Counted from the stretch's first letter, positions 1-12,624 are shown. The stretch is DNA of 64,000 nt from Amphirosellinia nigrospora (GCA_004123355.1 SCHM01000004.1:6723017-6787016), one strand, 5' to 3'. Translations and numbers: made by a program. The notes: a model not told the origin generated them from the sequence alone.

Positions 1-417
1 CCCGTAGTACAGTGCTGTGGTTCTGTTTCGTGATAGAAATGATTTCAAAAACAAGAAAGCTGAAATAAACAGAACCTCAGCAGTGAAGGGCTAGGGGAGA
101 CAAGTTCGCTTGGACCATACAGACACCTTTCTAAATCATCTTTATTTGAGACCCTAGACATGAGGTACGCAGTAGACACTTATTGCACGCAGGTCTTCAG
201 AACTACCTTTGTGAATGCTATCTGACTATACACGGGAATCCTATTCGTCTATGTCTCTGTAGCTTGCATAGCTGCATGTCTCGTGATAGTCTTATAGCTT
301 TATAACTGTCTGGCCTAGAAATTCGTGAAACTAATGATCACGTGTCTTCCCTGTGTAAATGCCGATAGAAGGTATCATAGACGACTACCTAGTCCATTCC
401 CCTCCAGGGGAGCAGAT
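1..417. other. Left-edge spacer, no gene seen
   Basis: This stretch lies beyond the 3' end of the minus-strand esterase. It has ordinary base composition. I see no sustained coding frame, repeat or RNA gene in it. It presumably holds the esterase 3' untranslated region. Confidence 0.4.
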
Positions 418-1529
418 CTAGTGTTTGCTTACGAATTCTCCGATCTGAGCCGCAACGTTCCACGCACTATCCTCGAAGCCAAACACCTCGCCTACCAAGA
501 AGGTGTCGTGCACCGCGTCTTTCTCGTGATATAGCTCGACGATGTTCCCCTCGATCCCGCGCATCTCTTTCGTGAATTGCATAATCATCTCGTACAGGAA
601 CTCAGCCGAGGCGGCATTCACGAATATGGGGACGATGGTTCGGAATGGGTTGCCAAGTGGCGTGATGTACGGGTCTGGCACGGTATCAGGCCAGCTATCG
701 GCGTACGCATGCGCACCCAGCGCGGGAATGACGGTGGGACGTAGTCCGTCCGGACGTTCGGATTGCCTGTAGTGTCATACTCGAAAGGCGCGACCCACGG
801 CGAGAGCAATAAAGCACACTTCGGCGCAGGGATTTTGAGGTCCGGCCCGAACTCGTCGAGATATCGAAGTAAGGCGGTCGTGAGGTTACCGCCAGCGCTG
901 TCACCACCCACGACAATCTGTTCTGCCGGGACGTGGAGCTCGTTTAGGAGGAAGAGGTAGCTGGATAGGGCGTCCTGCAGCGCGGCGGGGAATGGATTAA
1001 CGCCCCCATAACCTGATAGCCGGTACTGCACGGAGAAGACGGCGTCCGCGCCTCCCTTCTTAAGCAGCCTCTTGGCGAGCGGTGCGCAGCTGGCGTCCCG
1101 CCCGTCACCTTGGATGAAGGCCCCTCCATGAAAGTAGAGGAAAACAGTCTTCCCCTCCACGTCTGCGCCGGGTGCGGACGGGAACCATGTTCCCCCAATC
1201 GTCTCGGGATGGACGGCCCCGTGTATGAGCGGGCCTTTATAAACGTCCAAATCAGAAGGTTTGACGGTTTGGAACCTGTCGCCCTCTTCGCCCTTTTCTA
1301 AAGTGAGCGTTTCAGTAATACCGATTCGAGACTTGAGATCTAGGAGCGAGTAGAGGAGGCGGGTCATGAAAGTCTGCTTTGCGGTCCATGCCCGATTTGG
1401 CCTAAGGGAGGGGACATAGGCCAGCAAAGAATAGTACGGGAGCCGTGCTATGATTGATGCAGAATAAGTCACCTGTAATAGAAGCCGTAGAGGCTGGTAC
1501 GACAATAGCGGGTGTCTCACGCCGTCCAT
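418..1529 (-). CDS. Alpha/beta-hydrolase fold-3 (HSL-type) esterase, frameshifted
   Basis: This is a likely carboxylesterase/lipase of the hormone-sensitive-lipase class, which hydrolyses ester bonds. The oxyanion-hole motif FHGGAF is at about residues 133-138. The nucleophile elbow GGDSAGGN puts the catalytic Ser near residue 211. The C-terminal VHDTFL motif supplies the catalytic His. The N-terminal stretch (HPLLSYQP...LRPNRAWT) is the hydrophobic, Trp-containing leader usual in fungal members. I chose the ATG at 1529 because homology-like sequence begins there; an upstream in-frame ATG at 1640 would add 37 proline-rich residues. The reading frame shifts by one base near 719-726, beside a CCC run on the coding strand. 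Before it the protein reads YVPPSFP and after it ALGAHAYADSWPDTVPDPYITP, which is family-like. With one base restored the product is about 370 aa, normal for the family. No intron is needed. It may be an assembly error or a young pseudogene. Confidence 0.8.
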
Positions 1530-1849
1530 ATTGCTTGAAGGGATGCTCGGATGTGGTGGAATGGGACGCAATGGCCACCACGGTGAAGGTGAATGAATGG
1601 ATTTCCTCTTTTCTTCTAGCACAACATTAGCCTCAGCCACGAGCTGGGCAGTGGGCCCATGCCTGCGCCACCGTGGAGGTACATAAGTAGATTATTATTT
1701 GGTGCACAGCGACGCTGGTTAATATTTTAACTTTTGTTGTGAAATGGTATGATTATATGCAGTTGCAAGTTCAACAATACATCAATTATAAATAGCTGCA
1801 TCGCTCTCAGTTTCGCTACCGGTTGTAGACGCCCGAGTCCATCCCTGTA

Positions 1850-1938
1850 CACTAGTTCCGAATCGAAATGTCGCGCCCCACCCGCACTTTCTGTTGTGTG
1901 TGTGTGTGTTTTTGGGAAACACACTGACAATCGCGTTT
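1850..1938 (+). repeat. Left terminal inverted repeat of foldback element
   Basis: The repeat runs from CACTAGTTCC through a (TG)n tract into TTTTTGGGAAACACACTGA. Its reverse complement lies at 3279-3368 with only a few mismatches. A TA dinucleotide precedes it. Confidence 0.85.
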
Positions 1939-2091
1939 TTAAACATTATTAAACAAATAATAATACTAAAAGCAAATATATATATTAAAATAAAGCTCTT
2001 TTTACTACGTATCTATAGAAATAAGTTTTATTTTTATACGTCTTATATTCGAAGAGTAAATTATAATAATACGTTGTTTAAAACGTATACA

Positions 2092-2400
2092 TACGGACCT
2101 ACGAACACCTACGCAGACCTCTGCAGACCTACGAACACACGCGCAGACCTACGCAGACCTCTACAGACCTATGAGCGCCCGCGCAGACCTACGCAGACCT
2201 CTACAGACCTATGAGCGCCCGCGCAGACCTACGCAGACCTCTACAGACCTATGAGCGCCCGCGCAGACCTACGCAGACCTCTACAGACCTATGAGCGCCC
2301 GCGCAGACCTACGCAGACCTATACAGACCTATGAGCGCCCGCGCAGACCTACGCAGACCTATACAGACCTACGAGCGCCTACGCAGACCTAGCCCGCGTA
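2092..2400 (+). repeat. Left tandem array, 40-bp units of four 10-mers
   Basis: Direct repeats follow a 40-bp period (for example 2161-2200, 2201-2240 and 2241-2280). Each unit consists of four 10-mers, three of which end in AGACCT: CTACAGACCT, ATGAGCGCCC, GCGCAGACCT, ACGCAGACCT. The first units (2092-2160) are degenerate and the middle ones almost identical. Reading frames across the array are repeat artefacts. Confidence 0.9.
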
Positions 2401-2487
2401 AACCCTATGCGTATTATAAAAAGGACTGGTCTGTGCGTATTGGCCCGTGCGCGTAGGGGTACGCGGGGCTAGGTTGATAGCCTCGTA

Positions 2488-3055
2488 CGCGTAGGTCTAC
2501 GTAGGTCTGCGCGCGTGTTCGTAGGTCTGTAGAGGTCTGCGTAGGTCTGCGCGGGCGCTCATAGGTCTGTAGAGGTCTGCGTAGGTCTGCGCGTGTGTTC
2601 GTAGGTCTGCAGAGGTCTGCGTAGGTCTGCGCGTGTGTTCGTAGGTCTGCAGAGGTCTGCGTAGGTCTGCGCGTGTGTTCGTAGGTCTGTAGAGGTCTGC
2701 GCGCGTGTTCGTAGGTCTACGTAGGTCTGCGCGTGTGTTCGTAGGTCTGCAGAGGTCTGCGTAGGTCTGCGCGTGTGTTCGTAGGTCTGCAGAGGTCTGC
2801 GTAGGTCTGCGCGTGTGTTCGTAGGTCTGTAGAGGTCTGCGCGCGTGTTCGTAGGTCTACGTAGGTCTGCGCGCGGTGTTCGTAGGTTTGTAGAGACCTG
2901 CGTAGACCTGCGTAGGTCTATGTGGCTAGATCGCCAGACCCTTCGCTAGACCCTCTGCCACTCCGTACGCGTAGGTCTGCGTAGGTCTGCGTAGGTCTGC
3001 GTGGGCGCTCGTAGGTCTGTAGAGGTCTGCGCGCGTGTTCGTAGGTCTGTAAGGG
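2488..3055 (-). repeat. Right tandem array, inverted relative to the left array
   Basis: The same 40-bp structure occurs in reverse complement (GTAGGTCTGC, AGAGGTCTGC, GTAGGTCTGC, GCGTGTGTTC), with about ten units. It is interrupted at roughly 2,895-2,965 by a short unrelated segment. The variant 10-mer GCGTGTGTTC replaces the left-arm partner ATGAGCGCCC, so the arms have homogenised separately. From 3,060 to 3,240 there is a second, more diverged repeat with a recurring ACGCTGTTT-like core. Confidence 0.85.
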
Positions 3056-3278
3056 CTACGAAGGCACGCAAAACGCGTGTTCGAGGGCTTCGTAGGCTCT
3101 AAGGGCATAAAAACACTGTTTGAGGCTGTTAGCATAAAATACGCTGTTTCGAGGCTATAGGTACCAAAAACGCTGTTTTCAAAGGCTATAAAAGCTCTAG
3201 ATATATAAGAATCGCTATTCCGAGCTAGAAAACATATTTTTAAATAATTAAATGCTAATTGTATTGATTTGCAAATAA

Positions 3279-3368
3279 AAAATGCTATTATCAGTGTGTT
3301 TCCCAAAAACACACACACACACAATAGAAAGTGCAGGTGGGGCGCGACATTTCGATTCGGAACTAGTG
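3279..3368 (-). repeat. Right terminal inverted repeat of foldback element
   Basis: This is the reverse complement of 1850-1938. It ends in GGAACTAGTG and is followed by TA at 3369-3370. Confidence 0.85.
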
Positions 3369-3370
3369 TA

Positions 3371-4244
3371 ACACCATAACCCTACCGACGTGACCGCTCA
3401 AAAATGAAGCTAGAACCTTGGGCGAAGCGCGATTTCAAATGATATATCACGATTTCATGTACTTATCATTGATATTCCTACATGCGATTCCCCCAAACTG
3501 CAGTGGAGCGGACAAACGGCAACAACTACTATCGATGTCTAACATGACTCTATGACAGACTCTTCTTTCTTGGACTTAGTTTGTTACTACGCTCGATAAC
3601 ATCATCAAACCAAAACTGGACTGACCTCTCTCTGAGTTCCAGGTAGTTGGTTACATTGGACATTTCGAAATAGAAGTTTACGAAACCAAGTCAATGGTTG
3701 TAAGTTTGTCGTAAAACTTTTGGTTCTGCTGTTTACTGAGTTTGCAAACAGGTACGTTATTTTTACATACGGCTCTGTTTGGCGGGAGATGTTTGCCTGT
3801 TTGGAAAATTAGTGCTATAGAGGACGCAGAGGAGTGGCGCAAGATGGAAGCTGGAGAAGAAAGAAGGGAGACGGAAACTACCCGCTGATTTGCCGTTTGC
3901 GCCCGAGGGACTAGACATCATGTGGAAGCAAGCCTATGATTAGTTAATTACACAAACGTTTGCCAGGACGGCTTGCTAGCAACATTGACAGAAAGGTTTA
4001 GTTTTGTATGGTCGCAGTGACCCCACGAGGTAGATCCAGTAGACTTTTGTCTATATATATGTGACTGGAGTCCCCTAGATTTGAGAGCTTTAGGAATTAA
4101 TTGATCACTCTATTAAGCCCTAATTACGCCCCTGGTTGCAAGCAGGTCTCTCTATCCACTCTGGAGCTTGACACTGACACAGTTCACACTGCTTGCCTAT
4201 TAACTTATAGTTATTGTGCAATTACGGGGCCGTACTCATTCACC
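3371..4244. other. Spacer with presumed promoter of the F-box/ankyrin gene
   Basis: No coding frame is supported. A TATATATATG stretch near 4,051-4,060 lies about 190 bp upstream of the F-box ATG and could be a TATA-like element, but this is only suggestive. Confidence 0.35.
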
Positions 4245-5748
4245 ATGGCTCTATTTCATCTCCCAGTCGAGATAATCGAGCTTATTTTTGACCAGATTGT
4301 TATGTCGCGCACATTAATACGGGTGTTGCGAGCCCGACTTGTCAACGGTAGGCGCGCCCAGGTCTGCGAAACCCCTCTAGTTTACACGCTTACGCTGTCG
4401 CAGGTCAATTCAAACACTACATCGATCGTTCCGTCTTTCGTCGTCATTCCCTAGTCCGAAGTAGTTGTTTCTCGCCGTGGAGGATATGGTATTTGAATAC
4501 GGAGTCAATTTCATACCTTCACTCTTATATAATGTGTCAAGTATCAAAACAACAGCCCACAGCCATATCCTGCCTTGGCCAGATCCGCCTCGCTGCGAGG
4601 TCTCTCGATGGATCGGATGACGATTTGGAATGTCTCAGTTCCCTCGTCCGCCGTGCTATGATGGCGGATCTCTCATCCCTCCTCCGAAAATCGACCCCCA
4701 ACCTCGACGATTCGCATAGTTTCGACAGCGCGGACACGGAGGCGGATGCCTTTACGGCCGCTGCTTATCTCGGGCGGAAGGATTACGTTTCGGATCTAAT
4801 TGCAAAGGGTGTCCCATCTTTCGAGGAACCCTACAGGGACGCCTTTAGGAGCACAGTTTTCGGCTCGGCCATGGATGCGGCTATAAGCCAGAGGAACTTG
4901 GAGATAATCAAGCTACTGCTCTTGCGCACCCCTCAGTATTGTAGCGGGGGCACTCTGCCAACGACGATCATATCCTTCATGCTCCAGAGCAATAATGCCC
5001 ACAGTCACCGAGGAAATACCTGCGATTACGAAGCTGTCTTCAATTTCATTGTTGACATCATATTCGCAGCCCCATCTCACGAAGATTGGCATTATCTTCT
5101 TGAAGCAGCACTGACGGCCGCCCTATCCCTGAGTGACTTTGAGCGAGTTGCGGCTCGTTTTAGCAACAATTCCAAAACGAGCCGCAAAGATAGATGGACC
5201 GATTTTCTCATGCCGCACGTCATGAATGGAAATATAGAAATTGTCCGCTATATACTCGACGAGGGTGTGTCACCAAATTTGGAAAGCGGGGATTCTACAC
5301 CCCTCATGGCGGCCATCATGAATGGCAACGACGCCATGGTCAAGATGCTGTTGGGCTTCGTGCAAATCCTGCACATCAGACATCTCGTCGGGGAAATGCT
5401 TTAATGACGGCTGTATGGAGGGGCTGGGTGTCCATGGCAAGTTCCCTGCTGAATCAGGGTGTGGACCCCAACGAGGGTTATCCCCCGCCAGTCGTTTTAG
5501 CGGTATTTAAAGAGCATCCGGAAATGTTTAGGCTCTTGAGAGATCATGATGCCAGGCTTGACACGCCTGAGACAGGCGGGTTTTCCATGGCTATGATCGA
5601 TCTGCATAAGCTATCTTCGATGCAAGATATCTTGGTGGATGAGGGCGTCAGCCGAGATGTAGCTAGGCATTATGGCTTAGCTAAGGGCAAAGACTTCTGG
5701 ATGTATCAATCACTATGGGATATACGCGGCCAAATCGCAATCGCATAG
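4245..5748 (+). CDS. F-box and ankyrin-repeat protein, one frameshift
   Basis: This is a likely substrate-recognition subunit of an SCF ubiquitin ligase. Exon 1 starts at the ATG in CACCATGGCT and encodes an F-box core (FHLPVEIIELIFDQIV, residues 4-19). A 56-bp intron (4348-4403, GTAGGC...TCGCAG) joins RLVNG to QFKHYIDRSVFRR. Downstream are ankyrin-like repeats, including AAAYLGRKDYVSDLIAKG, AISQRNLEIIKLLL, VMNGNIEIVRYILDEG, TPLMAAIMNGNDAMVKMLLG and ALMTAVWRGWVSMASSLLNQG. The frame breaks at about 5,360: MLLGF must pass into GANPAHQTSRRG, and one G appears to be missing (TTCGTGC for TTCGGTGC). With it restored the product is about 482 aa. The lesion sits in a GG pair, so either an assembly indel or a single-hit pseudogene is possible. 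Substrates cannot be inferred. Confidence 0.8.
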
Positions 5749-7426
5749 AAACTACTCCAGCTTCTTCTGGCTCTTAGTTGGACGCTACGACACTGGGCCC
5801 GGTAATACCAATTTTGGAATACTCGATTCTCGGAGAGAAAACGCAGACGGCATCCACAAATAGTCACAGGTATAGCTCGTGCATTGTGCGGTCGTATGTA
5901 TAAGCTGCCCGAAGGTTATCATTTGCTGGTGCAGGAAGCTAACCATGGCTCAAGGTTTCTGCTATTGAAGTAGGGCGAGTGAATTACAAGAGCAAATTAG
6001 GCCCGGGAAAAAGGGGTAAATTAATAGGGGTTAAATACGTAAAAGGCCAGAATTCCTTGCTATAGTTCACTTTTGTACTCAGCGAGCAACAAACCTTGGA
6101 GATTTTAAATTTTTTAAAGTTTTATCTATATACTGCATTCTTTTAGATCAACAGACCTCCCTTATTTCTAAGTAACTACGACTTGAACTGGATGAGTAAT
6201 TCCCAAATTACCTCAATTCCCAAGGTCCTAGGCACCCTAGGCCAATTCACTACATCTATTCTTTACTTCGAAATACGAAGACTATCACTGATGCTGGTAT
6301 CTTTTTATTGATGGGTGAATCGGTGAGCTGATACGCATCTCATAGTGCTGTAGCGTTGGTAGCTGCTAGACTTGTCACAGTGTTTCATTGTTGTAACATG
6401 ATCATTGTCACAGAGCCTCGGAGTAGCTCTCCCAGTTCGGTCGTGAAACTAGTAATAACGCTTAGTAATTATAATCTTCACTTAAAGAGAAGATGGCCGC
6501 CCTAAAATCCATAGCGACTAGCCATGAAATCGATGTCTTAGGTGGGCATCATCTTATGTTCGCCGGGGCCAGCAATAGAGGTGAGGGTAGTGGAGGCGAA
6601 AAAAGCAGAAATGTGCTGGCTGCACACCAGCTGTTATGACACCCAATCACACTATATACTCTAACGTTAGGTGCTCTCGGTACATGCCGATCATAGCAGG
6701 CTGTAGGGTCACTCATAACAAGAAGGATAAGAGGGGTGAAAATGACGATGCTACCGTCCCAATGCAACATCGTCGTTATCTTAACCATGCTAGCCTGAAA
6801 GTTAGGAGTATCTCGGCTTATGTAATAATAAACTCCTTATCTTATTTGATATTATCATCACCATGGAACAGGAACGCCATCATAGGTTTCTATCATATGG
6901 GTAGCCAAGTATCTTGTTCTGTCGCTGTAGGCTAGAATTTCCAGACCTAGCAAATAACGTCGGCGACGTAGGGACGAGGACTAAACGCACATAAAGCAGT
7001 GTAATCAAATGCAGTAGCATTGTGCCGTTAATAAAACCTGAGAAGGCAGAATCTGAAAGCCAAAACCTGATGCAACGTCAGAACCAACCCCAACGTATCA
7101 CCGTTTGCCCCAGGGTTGATACTGGCTGACTCCAGTATTAGGATTGGTCCTGTATGCAGGGTGTTCAAACCCTGTCAATGATCTGACTCGGTAAGTTTCA
7201 TCGGGATTTTACGGATTTATCTATGAGGATGATGTGTTGGTTTGCACTTACAAAGTACGATGTTACGGTTTCAACCGTAGGTATATATATGTCAGAGGAT
7301 ATAGACGGCTAAGGAACATATACTAAGAATATCGTACTCTTAGTACCGTAAAGCTATGAGGTTAGAAGTTCTATTTTGAACCACTCTGACTCACACATTA
7401 TTTCTTTAGTTGAGCCTTTGCGGGCT
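5749..7426. other. Spacer, no gene seen
   Basis: There is 1.7 kb of moderately AT-rich sequence between the two ankyrin genes. Short frames, such as those around 6,549-6,935, lack recognisable motifs or splice-supported extensions. The end of the stretch should hold the Clr5 gene promoter. Confidence 0.35.
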
Positions 7427-10400
7427 ATGTTTACTATGTCTATGTCACAAACTACTGCCCGAATTCAGCAGAATGAATGGGATGCTCGCAAAGATCGATT
7501 GATTGAGCTGTATCTTGACCGTTAACTTCCGCTTTGTGGTCATAATGGCATCATCGATGAAATGCAGAAGGAAGGATTTATTGTAATGCAAGTATTGTTT
7601 GATATTGAGTGCAACGACACTTGGAATAACAAGATTAATACTCTTAGGAAACCCCAATATGAATATCAATTTCGGCGGTGGAAGGTGCGCAAAATATGAA
7701 GCGGCAGGAATATGAGAGAATCATACGGGAGCGGCAGCGTGGTGGGGAGTCAATTCCGATCACACTTGAAGGCAGGGTAATTCCAGACGCCAGATCTGCG
7801 AGAGCTCTGCGCCGCTACGCGGGTTGGGTTCCTCAAGGAGAGAGACCAGGTTCGTGAAACGATACTTATAGCACACATGAACGTGTTTAGACTAATCGAT
7901 ATTTTATATCTGCTCAGTTCCTCGTAATACTATTGGCAATCGCCGAACCAAGCAAACACGGAGCGAGGAACATCGATATTTCCCGAGACGTTAGCTCGTC
8001 CATTTCAACCATAGCGGATTATTCCTTCAACAAGATAACGACATAATTGGCATACCTAATAGCGATAACCATGACGCGTTTGGCCCTGATGTCCACATCG
8101 ACAATCTACCAGTTTCAGTCACTTTTGACCTTCAATCGCTCGGCAGCGACGAATTCTCACCTTTCCAACGACATGCATCCCACTGGGTACCTGGGCAGAC
8201 AATGGAGGTTGAGGTAGACCTACATCATCAAGCGCTATCCCCGCGAGCAGGCACATGGTTGGATATAGGGATAGAATCGACTCGGCACTTCTCTCATTTA
8301 TCGGCTCCGGTATTTCCTGGCCTACTTAATAGCCGCATTTTGAAGGGACGGACTTTCTCCCGAAACCAATGGATACCACCTTCCGCTGCAATTACAACAA
8401 CGCTGATGAAAGGTAATTAAGGACACTTATGTTAGCTGAACCGATCTTCCGTTGATGCTAACGTGATAATCGACAGATATTTGTTGCGCAGCCCCCAGTC
8501 GTTCAGCCCACAACACTACCGTGTTGAATCTTCTTAATCTAGCCAAGAGCTTCGAGGACGACATACGAAGTGTTGATGGTTATTGCCCTAACTTTACGTC
8601 GGACCTAAGAAGACTCTTCTCGGAGGACAGTTTCCTCGGGGAGCAGTCTACCATGATGCTACAGGATTTTTCTATCGATATTGCCTCGAAATCTCGTCTC
8701 TACAACCGGCTGATCACGGCAGTAATTAATGATTTTTCTGGCCTCGGCAATATACCGGCTACTGGCGTTATGGTGTTTCTAAATAAGCACCGGACTATGA
8801 GCATATCGATGATCCGGCTTCTGGACTCCAATCACAGTCCCACAGCCAAATCACTGGCCGGGAAGATCTTCCGATTGGCTTTGGAACAGGATAATGCCAG
8901 TATCTTCAGATATTTGCTTGAACATAGCAATTTAGTTCATGCGAACGATACTGTGTGTTTTGATCATGGAAGTCGATGCACGCCATTGGAGGTAGCGACA
9001 GGGGCACAGGCCTATTCAGTCATTGAGCTTCTCATCAGACGAAATGTCGATGTGAACAAGTCTTTCTTAACACGTTGTCATAGCAATGCACTACATCTGC
9101 TGCCCCAAAACAGAGACCGCGAATCGACACTGGAAACCCAGTTCTTGGATCTGATTGATCGCTTCCGGCGCGCTGGAGCTGTATTATGTGGAAAGTGTAT
9201 TTCCTATACACTTGAATTTGTCGATCTCCGCCTTGCGATTCAACTCCTTGAGGAGTCTAGGTCTAGAATACTCGAGGACGTCGATTTAAAGATATTCGAC
9301 CTCGACAGAATCGTTAGAAATCTAAAGAAGCCAGACGCGGAGAGAGTCATTAAGATTATAGTAGAAAGGTCTCAGAGCTCATGCCAATGCCTTCTGCGGA
9401 AGGCTGTTAGGAATAAACTCAAGGCCCTGGTGGAAATACTTGTCCAGCAGGCATCAGTTCCAGGCGAAGGACTCCGAACAGCGATAAGAATCGAGGACCA
9501 ATAATTCGTGTGTTACCCAGAAACCTAAGAAAATGAAAACACAAATTTATTCAAGTCTTTGATTGCCGCTCTTAGGTCTAGACAACAGGACCGTCTTCTT
9601 GTCCTCGAAGAAAATAATGTGCTTAAACAACTCACAAGTAGTGAGATCGCTCAGGCGTTTACCGCAGCTCTTAAAGAAGGGAACCTACGATTTGCCAGTC
9701 GAGTGTTAAACTCCAGTCTTGTTTTCGGTCTCGATGATGACGTAGAGCTTGACGACTTGGATTGGGGGAACCAGGCTTCTGACATCGCTAGTGCTTTGAG
9801 TGCTGCTTTAGTTCATGAGTTTGATGATATTGCTTGGGAGTTAGTGGCGACAATTCCCGAGGATGTGAGCCGTTGGCCGATAATACACGTTGCACTAAAA
9901 AATAGGAGGCCTGACATTATAAGAAGTCTCGCAGAGTCCGGTTCTTACGCTATCTGGGTGAGGACACATGAGAAAATGGAATCTTTTATATTAGAAGCCA
10001 TGCAATGGGCTGACGACTCAACCATGACCTATCTTTCACAGGTTCTCTATTTCGAAGATCTTACTACTATTTGTGTTCTACGACATGCCTATGAGAAGGA
10101 CCGGATGGGCTTGCTTTGGAGCATATTGGACAATCAGAAGACCAAAGAGCTCTCTGAGAACGGCTCAGGGTGGCACGATGTAGTAAAAATTGCAATATGG
10201 CACAAAGATCTATAACTGTTTGACAACCTGATTACGCGTGGTGCTAGCCTATCTGACCGAGCTAACTCAGCATTCTTCAATCGTCAAGCCATTCTTGGAA
10301 CGGTATCGTCAAGCGTACCCGCAAGGATGTCTTGAATGTGGCAAGTTTGTCATACTTGATGAATTGGCTTGCTATTTAACATTTTCCCAAGTCGTGCCAG

Positions 10401-11178
10401 ATATGCTCTTTGAGCTGAACCTTGTGACAGATGGTATTCTCCAGAAAGCTCTGCAGGGCAACCCAGATTTCCTTTATCGTGTTATTCAAAAGGGAGGATA
10501 CAATCCTGGGAGAGAGCATCCCAAGAAATGGCTTATTATTAAATTACTGGACATGGATTGCGACGTCAACTTCATTTTTAACTCAGACGTATGGTCATGG
10601 CCTCGCCCTAAGAGCACTGTTCTATTATGTGCCATCAAGGACACAGATGTGGAGATTGTTGAGCTTCTGATTAAGAAAGGTAGCGAGGTAAACAAACCAG
10701 CACGCTTTGGCATAAGGCGCACTCCTCTACAGGGGCGGCTGAGCTAAACAATATCGAGATTGTTAGTTTGTTACTAGACAATGGCGCGAAGTCAACGCCC
10801 CCCCGCAATATTTGAGGGTGCAACAGCGCTGCAGTTCGCAGCTATCCATGGCAACCTCGAAATGGCAATGTTGCTCATAGAGCATGGTGCTCGACTAGAT
10901 GTGCCGCCGCCGAAGGGACCTCGCGGACGATGGCCCTTAGAGGGTGCAGCCGAGAACAGGCGTCTCGACATGATACAGCTTCTCTGGGATGTCAATGAGG
11001 GACCTTTGATGATGAACAATGTCAGAAGGCTATGCAACTTGCAGAATACTACGGGCACCTCGGCTGTAGGGATCTGATTATGGAATTGATGGCGAAGTCT
11101 TCTTTCGAGTCCTGGATTTGTGAACATGCTATGCGCGCACACGATGGAGGGCTTGGGATTGGCAAATCGTCGAGATAA
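7427..11178 (+). pseudogene. Clr5-domain ankyrin-repeat protein, decayed
   Basis: The N-terminus is a Clr5 domain (QNEWDARKDRLIELYLDR, then LPLCGHNGIIDEMQKEGF, then QYEYQFRRWKVRK), a module common at the front of fungal ankyrin proteins. A TAA at 7523 interrupts it where Glu is usual. Two introns are well supported: 7850-7917 (ends TGCTCAG, has ACTAAT) and 8413-8476 (GTAATT...GACAG). A further intron inside the Clr5 domain near 7,592-7,646 is possible. Ankyrin-like segments follow, such as TPLEVATGAQAYSVIELLIRR, STVLLCAIKDTDVEIVELLI, ATALQFAAIHGNLEMAMLLI and RWPLEGAAENRRLDMIQLLW, then a C-terminal FDDEQCQKAMQLAEYYGH tail. At least six frame changes or stops occur (about 7,523, 7,695, 7,960, 9,504, 10,213, 10,300, 10,735, 10,800 and 11,000). 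Fragments lie at 8521-9504, 9529-10215, 10238-10747 and 10781-11077. Such a load indicates a real pseudogene rather than only assembly noise. Confidence 0.75.
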
Positions 11179-12624
11179 TCATGATGATTAATGACTAACT
11201 TATCTACTATCTCTTCGAGCAACATACTTTTAGACTAAGCTGGTTGTTTTACTTACCATTTTAGGTTCCTTGTAGAGTATAAAAGAAAATGTAGTGAACA
11301 TGAGGGGTTTCGGATATTAAAGAGTACGGCGATGTATAATTAGTGATGGTGCAGTACGCGGTTCCTCCCTAGAACTACATTATTAAAGAGATTATGAACG
11401 ATATATAGTATCTCGTTTTTAGTTGACGATTTATGGGCCGAGTTCTGGGCAATCCGGCTTGAAGGCTGTGGTGCGCGGTTAGAATTTGGTTCAACATATG
11501 ACAATTGTTGTTACACGGGGCCATGAATAGAAACATCGACGTTTCAGTGCTTTTAGGTGTTTACAGGAACGAGCTATTTCTCTGCTTACGGAAAACTAAA
11601 GCTCATTAACCGATACTGAGAGTTATCGATGTGTGGTGAGAAGACAAAGTCTGGCGAAGGGGACTAAAATAGTATAGAAAAAAGAGGGGGTTCACAGGCC
11701 TTGGGCTATAAAACATGAAGTAGAGAGAGAGATAAGTCGAAATATACACTTGTGCGATCGAACTTCTCATAGTCTCCATTAGAACTCATAACTATGATTA
11801 GGTAGCTAGCGAAAGAAGAATGTGTAAATCACAAATATCGGCGTATCCAATCACTGCATCGCGGAAACATTGATGTTTTCGTTATTCTCACCCAGTCCCG
11901 TCGAGGGATAACTGCTTAGTAGACGCTCCGGTCTCGAGGTACGAAAGTGGAAAATATTCAGCTAATGATTGGCTGGGATTGGGGCTCGGCGTGCAGGTGA
12001 GGGAGCCAACGATGTGCACGTGCTTTATCTTGAGGAGGAAAAGGTGTGTCTTTATGGCACACTACATTAGTTGGATACACTTGTGCTCTAAGAGGTGAAG
12101 CGTGGCTCCACGAGACGGCTAGAACAGCCGCCGTCGATCTAGACCTGGGTCGAGACTCTGGAGATGTTCCGCTGCCAGTGCCAGGCCTTCCGCTATCAAG
12201 AACGTCGCGCTAATCATTCATTGACTTTCAGCTTAACACAGTCTAGATTGCCAATGACGTTTTTACATAAGCCTGTGAGGGAAACATTCTCGTATTTTTC
12301 AGTAACAGATATAAAAAGGCATCAGGTATACTTAAGCTAGAGTTTGTTAGTTTGTATCTTAGGGCTGAACCACTTTTCGCAGTCGGAACTTTTTATAAGC
12401 GTTAAGGAAACATGTAGATAGGCACTTTGCCACCGATTGCCCCCGCTGGCCTCGCAGTCGGGATCACGGGGGCGAAAACTTTCCTCTTAACTTACTTCTA
12501 AAACATCCACCCCTGAAGTCGGTTCCATAGATTCGGTGGCACCGGCACCGAAGCACTGAGATCGTCGCTAGGGATGTATATCTTATGACGGTCGTATAAC
12601 CGTCCGCAGTGAAATCGTCTCAAC
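11179..12624. other. Spacer upstream of the histidine kinase
   Basis: There is 1.4 kb without a supported frame between the ankyrin pseudogene and the kinase. It should contain the kinase promoter. I could not single out a convincing regulatory motif. Confidence 0.35.

Larger units (their letters stand above)
1850..3368. mobile_element. Foldback-type DNA transposon with tandem-repeat arms
   Basis: The element is 1,519 bp and non-autonomous. It is bounded by near-identical terminal inverted repeats of about 88 bp starting CACTAGTTCCGAATCG, and flanked by TA on both sides (1848-1849 and 3369-3370). TA duplication fits Tc1/mariner-like transposition, but no transposase is present and the superfamily is not proven. 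Inside the termini, a left array of repeats containing AGACCT and a right array containing the reverse complement AGGTCT face each other, so the whole element can fold into a giant hairpin around a short centre near 2,410-2,480. The two terminal repeats differ at only a few positions, mostly transitions, which suggests a recent insertion. There is little AT enrichment, so it has not been heavily RIPped. Confidence 0.85.

Noticed and set aside
2092-3055. Regular 40-bp repeats resembling a CRISPR-like array
   Set aside because: There are no unique spacers: the units abut, are made of 10-mers, occur in both orientations and sit inside a transposon with TA flanks, in a eukaryotic genome.
1894-3324. 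Open frames starting MCVCVFLGNTL on both arms of the foldback element
   Set aside because: Both derive from the same terminal repeat and run into tandem-repeat translation. They have no motif and are mirror copies of non-coding sequence.
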